A stretch of 64,000 bases of DNA from Desulfobacteraceae bacterium (GTDB taxonomy: Bacteria; Desulfobacterota; Desulfobacteria; Desulfobacterales; Desulfobacteraceae): the NCBI GenBank assembly GCA_024225635.1, contig JAAEMK010000539.1:1-64000 (forward strand), read 5' to 3'. This document shows positions 1 through 7,182 of the stretch, one piece after another. Both the position numbers and the translations under genes were made by a program. The notes under the pieces are model-generated. The model ran no database searches. It saw nothing but the letters and a program-made list of their open reading frames with translations, and was not told the DNA's origin. Numbering within the stretch: the stretch's first letter is position 1; every line of letters begins with the position of its first letter.

Positions 1-478
1 CCAGCTGTCGGCCATGGTGTTCTGGACCTTTGGGGACGTGGCCCGGACCAGCTGGAAGGAGCTGGGGTTTCTCTCCCTTGTGACCCTTGTGTCCCTGCTC
101 TTTTTCATGGCCAATGCCTGGAACTACAATGCCACGGATACCGGGGACGAGACCGCCAGGGGGATCGGGGTGCGGGTGGACCGGGTGCGGCTCCTGGGCA
201 TGATGATGGCTTCCCTTGTGTCATCGGTGATCATCGCCTTTGTGGGCATCATCGGATTTGTGGGCCTTGTGGCCCCCCACATGGTAAGAAGGCTCATCGG
301 GGACGACCACCGCTTTCTTTTGCCTGCCACCGCCGCCACCGGCGGGGTGCTGCTGCTGGCCTCGGACACCGTGGCACGGCTGATCCTCGCTCCCCACATT
401 CTTCCGGTATCGGTGCTCACCTCGTTCCTGGGCGCCCCGGTGTTCATCTACCTCATCATAAAAGGATACAGACGATGA
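1..478 (+). CDS. FecCD/BtuC-type ABC transporter permease, C-terminal part
   Basis: This is the end of an integral inner-membrane permease of the FecCD (BtuC) family, which imports iron-siderophores, haem, cobalamin or related metal complexes. The frame is open from the first bases of the window, so the start lies outside it. The visible 159 residues contain the family's hallmark stretch GIIGFVGLVAPHMVRRLIGDDHR, interrupted here only by my quotation: GFVGLVAPHMVRR is the core, followed by a hydrophobic segment and the usual end PVSVLTSFLGAPVFIYLI. It overlaps the next gene by 4 bases (ATGA), so permease and ATPase are translationally coupled. The substrate cannot be read from this fragment; the solute-binding protein is not in the window. 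Family assignment is secure, substrate unknown. Confidence 0.93.
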   Translation, partial: QLSAMVFWTFGDVARTSWKELGFLSLVTLVSLLFFMANAWNYNATDTGDETARGIGVRVDRVRLLGMMMASLVSSVIIAFVGIIGFVGLVAPHMVRRLIGDDHRFLLPATAATGGVLLLASDTVARLILAPHILPVSVLTSFLGAPVFIYLIIKGYRR

Positions 479-1251
479 TACTCAAGATAGACGACCTGGC
501 ATTCGGCTACAACAGCCGCCCCACCCTTGACAAGATCAGCTTCACGGTGAAGAGGGGGGAGATCACCGTCATCCTCGGCCCCAACGGCGTGGGCAAGACC
601 ACCCTCTTGAAGTGCATCAACGCCATCCTCAAACCGAGCAGGGGCGATGTCCTGGTGGACGGGGACGCCATCGGCTCCCTTGACACCATGGCCATCGCAA
701 AACGGATCGGGTATGTGGCCCAGTACAGCGACCCCTCCCGGGTCACGGCCTTTGACGCCATCCTCATGGGAAGGCGGCCCCACATCCGGTGGCGGGTCTC
801 CAACAAGGACCTGAAAATAGTGGATTCAGCCATAAAGAGGCTGGGACTTACCCATCTGGCATTGAAATATGTGGACCAGATGAGCGGCGGCGAGCTCCAG
901 AAGATCTCCCTGGCACGGGCCCTGGTCCAGGAGACCGACCTGCTGCTCCTGGACGAGCCCACCAGCAGCCTGGACCTCAAAAACCAGACCGAAATCCTGG
1001 GGCTGATCAAACGGGTGGTAACGGAGCACAATGTTGCGGGTGTCATGACCATGCACGACCTCAACAGCGCCCTGCGCTATGGGGACAACTATCTTTTCCT
1101 CAAAAACGGCACCATCTACGGCGCCGGAAAAGTGGATGAGATCTCGCCTGCCATGGTGGAAGCCGTCTACGGCATCGGCGTTGAAATCATTCGCCACAAC
1201 GGCTATCCTGTGATTATACCTAAAGACGACCCCATGGAACGGGCCGCCTGA
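475..1251 (+). CDS. ABC transporter ATP-binding protein (FepC/BtuD type)
   Basis: This 258-residue cytoplasmic ATPase energises the permease encoded just upstream. Walker A is GPNGVGKTT at residues 35-43, the ABC signature MSGGELQK is near residue 136, Walker B with its glutamate (LLLLDEP) near 157, and the H-loop TMHDL near 192. Length and motif spacing fit the iron/cobalamin importer subfamily (FepC, FecE, BtuD). The start overlaps the permease stop by four bases. The following gene encodes an FmdE-family protein after a 90-base gap, so the importer may serve a metal or cofactor used by that protein; this last point is inference only. Confidence 0.93.
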   Translation: MILKIDDLAFGYNSRPTLDKISFTVKRGEITVILGPNGVGKTTLLKCINAILKPSRGDVLVDGDAIGSLDTMAIAKRIGYVAQYSDPSRVTAFDAILMGRRPHIRWRVSNKDLKIVDSAIKRLGLTHLALKYVDQMSGGELQKISLARALVQETDLLLLDEPTSSLDLKNQTEILGLIKRVVTEHNVAGVMTMHDLNSALRYGDNYLFLKNGTIYGAGKVDEISPAMVEAVYGIGVEIIRHNGYPVIIPKDDPMERAA

Positions 1252-1341
1252 AACTCAACCGGAACAAGAACAGGCCCATTGAACGGGCCGAACAGCCCCC
1301 CAACTGGGGCGGCTGAACCTGAACCCAAAAAGGAGATTCCC

Positions 1342-1959
1342 ATGGGATGTACCATTGATCAGAATCTAATCGACAAGACCATCGAATTCCACGGCCATTC
1401 ATGCCCGGGGCTTGCCATCGGCATCCGCCTTGCCGAACTTGCCATTGAGCGGCTGGACATCGCCAACAGCCCTTCCCCCTTGTGCGTGGCCGAAACCGAC
1501 ATGTGCGCACTGGATGCCGTGCAGTTTCTCACGGGCTGCACCTATGGCAAGGGCAACCTGGTGCACAAGGATTACGGCAAATCCGGTTTCACCTTTTTTG
1601 ACAGAAGCCGGGGCAAGGGGTTCCGGGCCGTGTTCATCAAGAAACTCCAGCAAAGCGACCAGGAGAGGGACCGGATGCTTTCCCTCATGGAAAAGGTTAT
1701 GAAGGGAAAGGCCACCCAGGAGGAGAACCGCAGTTACCAGGATCAACGGGCCCAGTCGATCCAAAGCATCATGGATGCCGGGCTTAACGACCTCTTCACC
1801 GTGGAGGAGGTTGTGAAGCCGCCTGTCAGGCCGGCCAAGGTGCTTGCCAGCATCGAGTGCCAGGCCTGCCACGAGATGGTGATGGAGTCACGGATACGCC
1901 GGTTTGCCGGCAAAGACCTCTGCATCCCCTGCTTCATGGAACAGGAGCAGAAAATCTGA
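1342..1959 (+). CDS. FmdE-family protein (formylmethanofuran dehydrogenase subunit E-like)
   Basis: FmdE-family proteins are small metal-binding proteins first named from tungsten/molybdenum formylmethanofuran dehydrogenase clusters; their role in non-methanogens is not settled. I chose the ATG at 1342 because AGGAG lies at 1331-1335; the open frame runs 21 codons further upstream without a comparable ribosome site. The 205-residue product has the family signature HGHSCPG near residues 17-23 and the conserved cysteine segment CALDAVQFLTGCTYGKGN further on. The C terminus carries a CxxC...CxxC pair (CQAC and CIPC), a treble-clef-like zinc site found in many family members. It follows an ABC importer for a metal complex. 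The last codons are repeated in the downstream DNA (see the repeat at 1935-2052). Confidence 0.88.
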   Translation: MGCTIDQNLIDKTIEFHGHSCPGLAIGIRLAELAIERLDIANSPSPLCVAETDMCALDAVQFLTGCTYGKGNLVHKDYGKSGFTFFDRSRGKGFRAVFIKKLQQSDQERDRMLSLMEKVMKGKATQEENRSYQDQRAQSIQSIMDAGLNDLFTVEEVVKPPVRPAKVLASIECQACHEMVMESRIRRFAGKDLCIPCFMEQEQKI

Positions 1960-2052
1960 TTGAAGCGCAACGCTCATCAGCCCCGGCCAACTCCATGGAA
2001 CAAGGGCAAAAAGATCTGATCGGAACGCCACCGCCATCAGCCCCCGGACAAT
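1935..2052 (+). repeat. Degenerate 59-bp tandem repeat starting in the FmdE 3' end
   Basis: Two copies of about 59 bases lie head to tail. Copy 1 (1935-1993) begins CATGGAACAGGAGCAG and includes the final codons and stop of the FmdE gene. Copy 2 (1994-2052) begins CATGGAACAAGGGCAA and continues with matching ATCTGAT, CGCCA/CGC, CATCAGCCCC and GGACAA blocks. The copies differ by substitutions and single-base gaps, so this is an old duplication. Copy 2 would still encode MEQGQKDLIG, a ghost of the MEQEQKI end of the real gene. Confidence 0.8.
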
Positions 2053-2060
2053 AGATCGGA

Positions 2061-2834
2061 TCAGAGTTCGACCACCATCAGGTCCCGGGCAACGGCCAGG
2101 GGACCGTCATAGGTCTGCCGGCACTGGGCAACAATGTCCACCCGGTCGCACTCGGGATAGATGTGGGTCAGTATCAGCTGCCTGACCCCGGCCTCTTGGG
2201 CAATGGCTCCGGCAAGGGAGGGGGTGAGATGCCCCTCCCGCTTGAGCTCATCCGGAAAGGCCGACTCGCAGATCAAAAGATCGGCATCCCCGGCAAGCCT
2301 GATCAGGTCCTCCGAATAGTCGGTATCCCCTGAGTAGACGACCCGCTTTTTCTCCTTTGAGGTGAAGCAATAGGCACGGCTCTCGGGCTTGTGAACCATG
2401 GGCGCCGACCGGATGGAACAGCCGCCCAGCACAAGGGGGGAATCACCGGTCAGCTCATGGAGCCTGAGGTCATCTAAAACAAGCTTGTTTTCAAAGGCGT
2501 AATTCAGGTTGTCGTAGAATTCCTTGAGCCCGGGCCCGCCTGCAAGATGCAGAGGTTTTCCCGGCCGGGAATCGTCTGCGTACCGGGTTGAAAACAGAAA
2601 GCCCGAAAGCTCTGATGCGTGATCCGGATGAAAATGGCTCAGGAACAGGGCATCGATGTCAAAGATCGTCTTGCCCGCCTTGAGGAGCTGCCCCATGGTG
2701 CCCGGCCCCACATCCAGGAGAAAATTCGATTCCCGGTGCTCGACCAGGACCGAGCAGGAGCCACGTTCAAGGGATGGGACGCAGGTGCCGGAGCCCAGGA
2801 TGGTAACCCGTATGCCGCTGTCATGGATGTCCAT
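2061..2834 (-). CDS. MBL-fold metallo-hydrolase (RNase Z-like)
   Basis: This 257-residue protein has the metallo-beta-lactamase fold and resembles the RNase Z/ElaC-like branch. The zinc motif HFHPDH is near residue 67, and a later metal site is seen in SGDTDYSED. The N-terminal beta-strand motif TILGSGTCVPS is typical of the RNase Z-like group. It lacks the extra arm expected of true tRNA 3'-processing enzymes as far as I can see, so a general hydrolase or phosphodiesterase is as likely. The start at 2834 is chosen because AGGAGG sits just upstream; an in-frame ATG seven codons earlier has no such site. It is followed upstream by a separate SixA-like gene on the same strand 69 bases away. Confidence 0.85.
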   Translation of the reverse strand: MDIHDSGIRVTILGSGTCVPSLERGSCSVLVEHRESNFLLDVGPGTMGQLLKAGKTIFDIDALFLSHFHPDHASELSGFLFSTRYADDSRPGKPLHLAGGPGLKEFYDNLNYAFENKLVLDDLRLHELTGDSPLVLGGCSIRSAPMVHKPESRAYCFTSKEKKRVVYSGDTDYSEDLIRLAGDADLLICESAFPDELKREGHLTPSLAGAIAQEAGVRQLILTHIYPECDRVDIVAQCRQTYDGPLAVARDLMVVEL

Positions 2835-2903
2835 ATTGCCTCCTGTATATTTCATCTGTCCGGCAAAGCAGTAATCTTATCTCATGGGTGTCCATGCAGC
2901 CTC

Positions 2904-3359
2904 CTATCCGATGTTGGGCATGAGGGTCCAGGAAATGAACCAGCCCGTCTCGTCCTTATCCAGGCAGACAATACCGGAATTCTGGAACCTGAAGACCCGG
3001 TTTTCAAGGGAGCCGGTCACAAGAAAGCCTACAAGCTTCTCCATGAAGGGCAGGTGCCCTACCACCATGGTATTTTCCGCCGGGTCAACCGATTCGGCAA
3101 ATCGTTCCACATCATCCATGGGTTTTATCCCGTCCACCTGAACCACCCCCTGTTCAGGTGCCAGAAACCCGGCAAAGATCTCCGCCGTCCCACGGGCCCG
3201 CTCTTTTCCACTGTGCTGAATCATGGCCACGGGTACCTGGTAGCCCTTTGCCACCTGGGCGATCCTCTCGGTGTCCGCCCTCCCCTGATCGGAAAGTCCC
3301 TGGTTGGGATCCTCCTGCTTTGGCCTGCTTTTTCCGTGCTGCACAAGATAGAGTGCCAT
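2904..3359 (-). CDS. SixA-like histidine phosphatase
   Basis: The 151-residue product belongs to the histidine phosphatase (phosphoglycerate mutase-like) superfamily, SixA branch. SixA removes phosphate from phosphohistidine in phosphorelay or PTS proteins. The start at 3359 is supported by GGGAGG about seven bases upstream. The N terminus reads LYLVQHGKSRP where the family normally has RHG, so the first catalytic arginine is replaced by glutamine while the nucleophilic histidine is kept. The second histidine motif is present in VVGHLPFMEKL. The window is crowded with Hpt- and histidine-kinase genes, which are natural substrates, but that link is inference. A general phosphatase role is possible. 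Confidence 0.82.
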   Translation of the reverse strand: MALYLVQHGKSRPKQEDPNQGLSDQGRADTERIAQVAKGYQVPVAMIQHSGKERARGTAEIFAGFLAPEQGVVQVDGIKPMDDVERFAESVDPAENTMVVGHLPFMEKLVGFLVTGSLENRVFRFQNSGIVCLDKDETGWFISWTLMPNIG

Positions 3360-3567
3360 GAATTGCCTCCCCTTTGTAACGTTTATAGCGATTGTCACCA
3401 TGACGCCCATGGCGGTGGCCACGGGCAAGGCTGGAAAACCGTTCAAACCATTGTTACCATCTGCTCCCGGGCTTTTCAACGAGAAGTTTTCAAGGGAAAA
3501 GGCCATTGAAAAAAGAGCGGTTTCAGGGTATGGGATATAGCTCACCCCATTTATAAAGGAGACAAAA

Positions 3568-4488
3568 ATGAACCAGCCCCCATACGCGGACCTGCACAAC
3601 CACACCACGGCATCGGACGGTGATTTCTCACCGGAACAGCTGGTACTTGCAGCCAAAGACGCGGGGATTTCCGCCCTGGGCGTCACCGACCACGACACCC
3701 TGGACGGACTGGCACAGGCCCTTTACGCGGGAAAGCGCCACAGCATCGAGGTGGTGCCCGGGGTGGAGGTCTCCGTAAAATTCAAGCGGCCGTTTTTCAC
3801 CGGGACCCTGCATCTTCTCTGCTACTTCCCGGAAGGGCTGCTCAAGGCCCCCGGATTCCGGGAATCCCTTTCCAGGACCCTTGCCCAGGGACGGGGACCT
3901 GCCCTTGTGGCCCGGCGGGTCCATGAAATCAACCGCTGCTTCGGCCCCATGGGAAACACGCCCCTGCTTGAAAGGGATCTCACCGTGGAAGAGATCCATC
4001 TTCTCTCAGCCAACGCGTCCAGGCGCCATTTCGGCCAGGCCCTCAGCCGGAACCATGGCATTAACGATCCGGAGCGGGTCAACCGCATCATAGGCAACAA
4101 GAGTCCGGCCTACCTGCCCTCAGGCATCGATCTTGACACGGTAAAGCCCGTAATCGATAAATTCCCGATACTGGCGGTGCTGGCCCACCCGGCCGCAGGC
4201 TCGTTTCCCGGGGAAGGCCACTACAAGGAGGTGCTCCCGCCCATGGAGATCGTGGAACAGCTCCTGCCGGAATTCCTGGATGCCGGAGTTCAGGGCCTTG
4301 AGATCAATTACCCGGGCCATATTCCCGGCCACCGCAGGACCCTCAACGCCTGGGCCGCCAAACACGGCCTGGTGGCCACGGGCGGTTCCGACTGCCACGA
4401 TGCCGTCAACCGCCCCATCGGGGTGGAGGGTATCCCGGAAAGTGCGTTCCACCGTTTCAAGGCAAAGATCCCCCCCTTTCAAGCATAA
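3568..4488 (+). CDS. PHP-domain metal-dependent phosphoesterase (TrpH/YciV-like)
   Basis: This 306-residue protein has the PHP (polymerase and histidinol phosphatase) domain. Metal ligands are in DLHNHTTASDG at residues 8-18 and VTDHDTLDG near 45; GVEVSV and the C-terminal GGSDCHD complete the site. The closest described group is the TrpH/YciV family; E. coli YciV (RNase AM) is a 5'-3' exoribonuclease and relatives hydrolyse 3',5'-bisphosphonucleotides. The start has a good AAAGGAG ribosome site. It is 51 bases upstream of an acyl-CoA dehydrogenase on the same strand, with no obvious functional tie. The 208 bases before it, facing the SixA-like gene, hold nothing else I can identify. Confidence 0.85.
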   Translation: MNQPPYADLHNHTTASDGDFSPEQLVLAAKDAGISALGVTDHDTLDGLAQALYAGKRHSIEVVPGVEVSVKFKRPFFTGTLHLLCYFPEGLLKAPGFRESLSRTLAQGRGPALVARRVHEINRCFGPMGNTPLLERDLTVEEIHLLSANASRRHFGQALSRNHGINDPERVNRIIGNKSPAYLPSGIDLDTVKPVIDKFPILAVLAHPAAGSFPGEGHYKEVLPPMEIVEQLLPEFLDAGVQGLEINYPGHIPGHRRTLNAWAAKHGLVATGGSDCHDAVNRPIGVEGIPESAFHRFKAKIPPFQA

Positions 4489-4539
4489 CCGGGAAAACAT
4501 CCTCAAAATATAGATAACCTCAAGGAAAAGGAGTGAGCC

Positions 4540-5784
4540 ATGTTTGACTTTCTGTTGAACCAGGAGCAGCTGAAGTTGAGGGACGAGGTAAGAGCGTTTG
4601 TCAAATCGATCCCAAAATCCATGATCCTCGCCATGGACAAGGACGAGATCCAATTTCCCAAGGAGTTTCTCAGGGAGGCCGGGGCAAGAAACCTCATGGG
4701 GTGCCGCTATCCCAGGGAATGGGGCGGACGGGGCATGGACTGGCAGACCACCTGCATGGTGATGGAGGAGGTGGGCGTGCTGGGCTATATCTTTGCCTGC
4801 ACCTTTGGGGTGGGGGCCGAGCTTGTGTGCGACGCCATTATTCTCCACGGCACCGACCGGCAGAAGGAGCGCTATGTCAAGCCCCTCCTGGCCGGCGAGA
4901 TCTTTGCCGCCGAGTGCCTTACCGAGCCCAAGGGCGGCTCGGACTTCTTCGGTACCGCCACCACGGCCGAAGACAGGGGAGACCACTTTGTGATCAACGG
5001 CCAGAAGCGGTTCATCGTGGGGGGAGAGGGGGCCGACTATTTCCTTGTCTATGCCGTGACAGATCCCGGGGCCCCGCCCCACCAGGGAATCTCCTGCTTT
5101 ATCGTGGACCGGTCCGAAGGGGTGAAGAGCGACTACCTGTACGGGCTCATGGGATGCAGGGGCGGCGGGGCCAGCCGGCTTGTGTTCAGGGATGTCAAGG
5201 TGCCGAAGGAGAACCTGCTCGGACAGCTCAACCAGGGGGTCAGGGTCTTCAACACCATGATGATCCCGGAGCGGCTGGGAACGGCCGCCATGACCATCGG
5301 TGCCGCCCGCCCCGCCCTGGAGGTGGCCACCACCTACACGGCCAAACGGAAGGCGTTTGGCCGGCCCGTGGCCGACTTCCAGGGAGTCGGCTTCCAGGTG
5401 GCGGAGGCCGCCACCCTTCTGGACGCCTCAAGGGCAATGATCCAGACCACGGCCCAGGCCGTGGATGCGGGCATCCCGGCCAGGCGAATCCGGCGGATGG
5501 TGTCCCAATCCAAGAAATTTGTCACGGAATCCTGCCAAAAGGCGGTCCACAACGCCATGCAGGTGATGGGGGGAATCGGCTACACCAACGTCTATCCGGT
5601 GGAGAGAATCTTCCGGGACCTGAGGCTCGCCTCCATCTGGACCGGCACCAACGAGGTGATGTCCATGATCATCGCCAACGAGTGGTACAAGGAATGGCGC
5701 TCCATGAAAGAGAGTAACCAGACAAGAGACATGGAAGAGGATGCGGCCGAGGCCCATGCCATGGATGAAAAGATCTTTGAATAG
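4540..5784 (+). CDS. Acyl-CoA dehydrogenase
   Basis: A 414-residue FAD-dependent acyl-CoA dehydrogenase, oxidising acyl-CoA thioesters at the alpha-beta carbons and passing electrons to ETF. The N-terminal helical domain, the FAD loop LTEPKGGSDFFG and the C-terminal helical domain with KRKAFGRPVADFQGVGFQV are all recognisable. The usual C-terminal catalytic glutamate (YEGT in medium- and short-chain enzymes) is a threonine here (WTGT, T368). A glutamate is instead present at E244 in PERLG, the position used by isovaleryl-CoA and long-chain acyl-CoA dehydrogenases. Substrate is unknown; a branched or longer acyl chain is plausible. AAGGAG lies before the ATG. The C terminus has an extra acidic tail of about 25 residues. 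A perfect hairpin follows the stop. Confidence 0.93.
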   Translation: MFDFLLNQEQLKLRDEVRAFVKSIPKSMILAMDKDEIQFPKEFLREAGARNLMGCRYPREWGGRGMDWQTTCMVMEEVGVLGYIFACTFGVGAELVCDAIILHGTDRQKERYVKPLLAGEIFAAECLTEPKGGSDFFGTATTAEDRGDHFVINGQKRFIVGGEGADYFLVYAVTDPGAPPHQGISCFIVDRSEGVKSDYLYGLMGCRGGGASRLVFRDVKVPKENLLGQLNQGVRVFNTMMIPERLGTAAMTIGAARPALEVATTYTAKRKAFGRPVADFQGVGFQVAEAATLLDASRAMIQTTAQAVDAGIPARRIRRMVSQSKKFVTESCQKAVHNAMQVMGGIGYTNVYPVERIFRDLRLASIWTGTNEVMSMIIANEWYKEWRSMKESNQTRDMEEDAAEAHAMDEKIFE

Positions 5785-5792
5785 GAATTATT

Positions 5793-5822
5793 CGGGAACC
5801 GGCACCCGTGTGCCGGTTCCCG
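5793..5822 (+). terminator. 13-bp perfect hairpin between acyl-CoA dehydrogenase and ribB
   Basis: CGGGAACCGGCAC and its exact complement GTGCCGGTTCCCG flank a CCGT loop. It lies 9 bases after the acyl-CoA dehydrogenase stop and about 90 bases from the convergent ribB stop. There is no clear run of T on either side, so it may be a weak bidirectional terminator or an RNA-end stabiliser. Confidence 0.6.
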
Positions 5823-5909
5823 GGGGAAAGGTCATATGACGGAATTCATGATGTCCGGGTCACAGTTTCAACGCTTCAACGTCAGGTGATCCGGCTCACC
5901 GGTTCCGAT

Positions 5910-6563
5910 TCAGGCGCTTTTCTCCATGAGTTTGGAGCGGTACTCCACAATGTCCTCGATGGTCAGCACTGGGAATCCTTGCTCATCGGCAAAGGCGATG
6001 ATCTGGGGCAGCCGCGCCATGGTGCCGTCGGGGTTGGTCAACTCGCAGAGCACCCCTGCGGATGAGAACCCGGCAAGTGTCATCAGGTCCACGGTGCCCT
6101 CGGTGTGGCCCCTGCGCTCAAACACACCGTCCCGGGCGGCCCGCAAGGGAAACACATGGCCCGGGGAATGAATCGCCGCCGGTACTGCATCCTTTGCCGA
6201 GGCGCACCGGATGGTGGTGACCCGGTCCTGGGCGGACACCCCGGTGGTCACCCCTTCCGCCGCCTCGATGGAGACGGTGAACGCGGTCTGGTAGGCAGAG
6301 GTGTTGTGGCTGACCATCTGGGGCAATCCCAGCTGTTCGATCCTGTCATGGGTCAGGCAGAGGCAGACGATGCCGCTGCACTCCCGGATCAGCATGGCCA
6401 TCTGCGACCTTGTGACGGTCTCGGCGGGGAAGATGAGATCCCCCTCGTTTTCACGGTCCTCGTCATCCACGAGAAGCACGCCTTTACCTGCGGTAAGGGC
6501 GGCAATGGCACGCTCCACCCGCTCAATTGAATTGCCAAACTTGGAAATAGAAACTTGATGCAT
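5910..6563 (-). CDS. ribB: 3,4-dihydroxy-2-butanone 4-phosphate synthase
   Basis: RibB converts ribulose 5-phosphate to 3,4-dihydroxy-2-butanone 4-phosphate and formate, supplying the four-carbon unit of riboflavin. The 217-residue product is a stand-alone synthase with no fused GTP cyclohydrolase II domain. The metal- and substrate-binding motif [10 protein letters not shown] is at residues 33-42, and [11 protein letters not shown] plus [11 protein letters not shown] are near residues 130-160. AAGGGAG precedes the ATG. The gene is preceded by a long leader that contains an FMN riboswitch, so it is controlled by the end product. The other riboflavin genes are not nearby, so this is a separate, individually regulated ribB. 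Confidence 0.97.
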   Translation of the reverse strand: MHQVSISKFGNSIERVERAIAALTAGKGVLLVDDEDRENEGDLIFPAETVTRSQMAMLIRECSGIVCLCLTHDRIEQLGLPQMVSHNTSAYQTAFTVSIEAAEGVTTGVSAQDRVTTIRCASAKDAVPAAIHSPGHVFPLRAARDGVFERRGHTEGTVDLMTLAGFSSAGVLCELTNPDGTMARLPQIIAFADEQGFPVLTIEDIVEYRSKLMEKSA

Positions 6564-6734
6564 ACAAAACTCCCTTTTTATTATTAAACATTACCATAAT
6601 ATCAGGGGAGATGATGGGGGGTGGGACTACGCGACAAGGCCCGGGATGCATGAAGGGGCAAGCCCCGCAAACATATCCTGTAACGGCGCAAGGTCGCGGC
6701 AGTTCCAAACAAGGAAATGCAAACAGCCTGTTGT

Positions 6735-6872
<138 letters not shown>

Positions 6873-6883
6873 TTCACGGGATG

Positions 6884-6911
6884 ACTATATTCAATTTTAA
6901 AAATATGTCAA
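6884..6911 (-). promoter_or_regulatory. Sigma-70-type promoter for the FMN riboswitch and ribB
   Basis: On the minus strand TTGACA (6911-6906) and TATAGT (6889-6884) are separated by 16 bases. Transcription would start within a few bases of the 5' end of the RFN aptamer, which fits well. Confidence 0.75.
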
Positions 6912-7182
6912 TGGATAATTTTCAGCCCAAAGGTTTCCAGCCCATGTTGCTTGGTCAACTTTTCCTTATGATTTTGGCCCCTTTCCAACTTACTTTTTTT
7001 TCCATGGAAACAAGGATCAGCCGTTGTAATTTACTAAAAAAATATGCTATTTTCATTTGCTGACGAAATCTGTCTGTGGGAAAACCGTTCAAGGATTGAG
7101 ACAACCGAACCAGAGGAGAACCCATGCAATATAAAAATAAACCTAGCGGAATGACAATCTCACTCCCCCTTTCAGGACTGTA

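Noticed and set aside
1950-2050. UGA read-through (selenocysteine) extending FmdE
   Set aside because: The in-frame extension matches nothing, its own second stop follows soon, and the repeat explains the residual similarity to MEQxQK.
3358-3540. 60-codon plus-strand frame between the SixA-like and PHP genes
   Set aside because: No recognisable ribosome site or similarity. It starts within the SixA start region.
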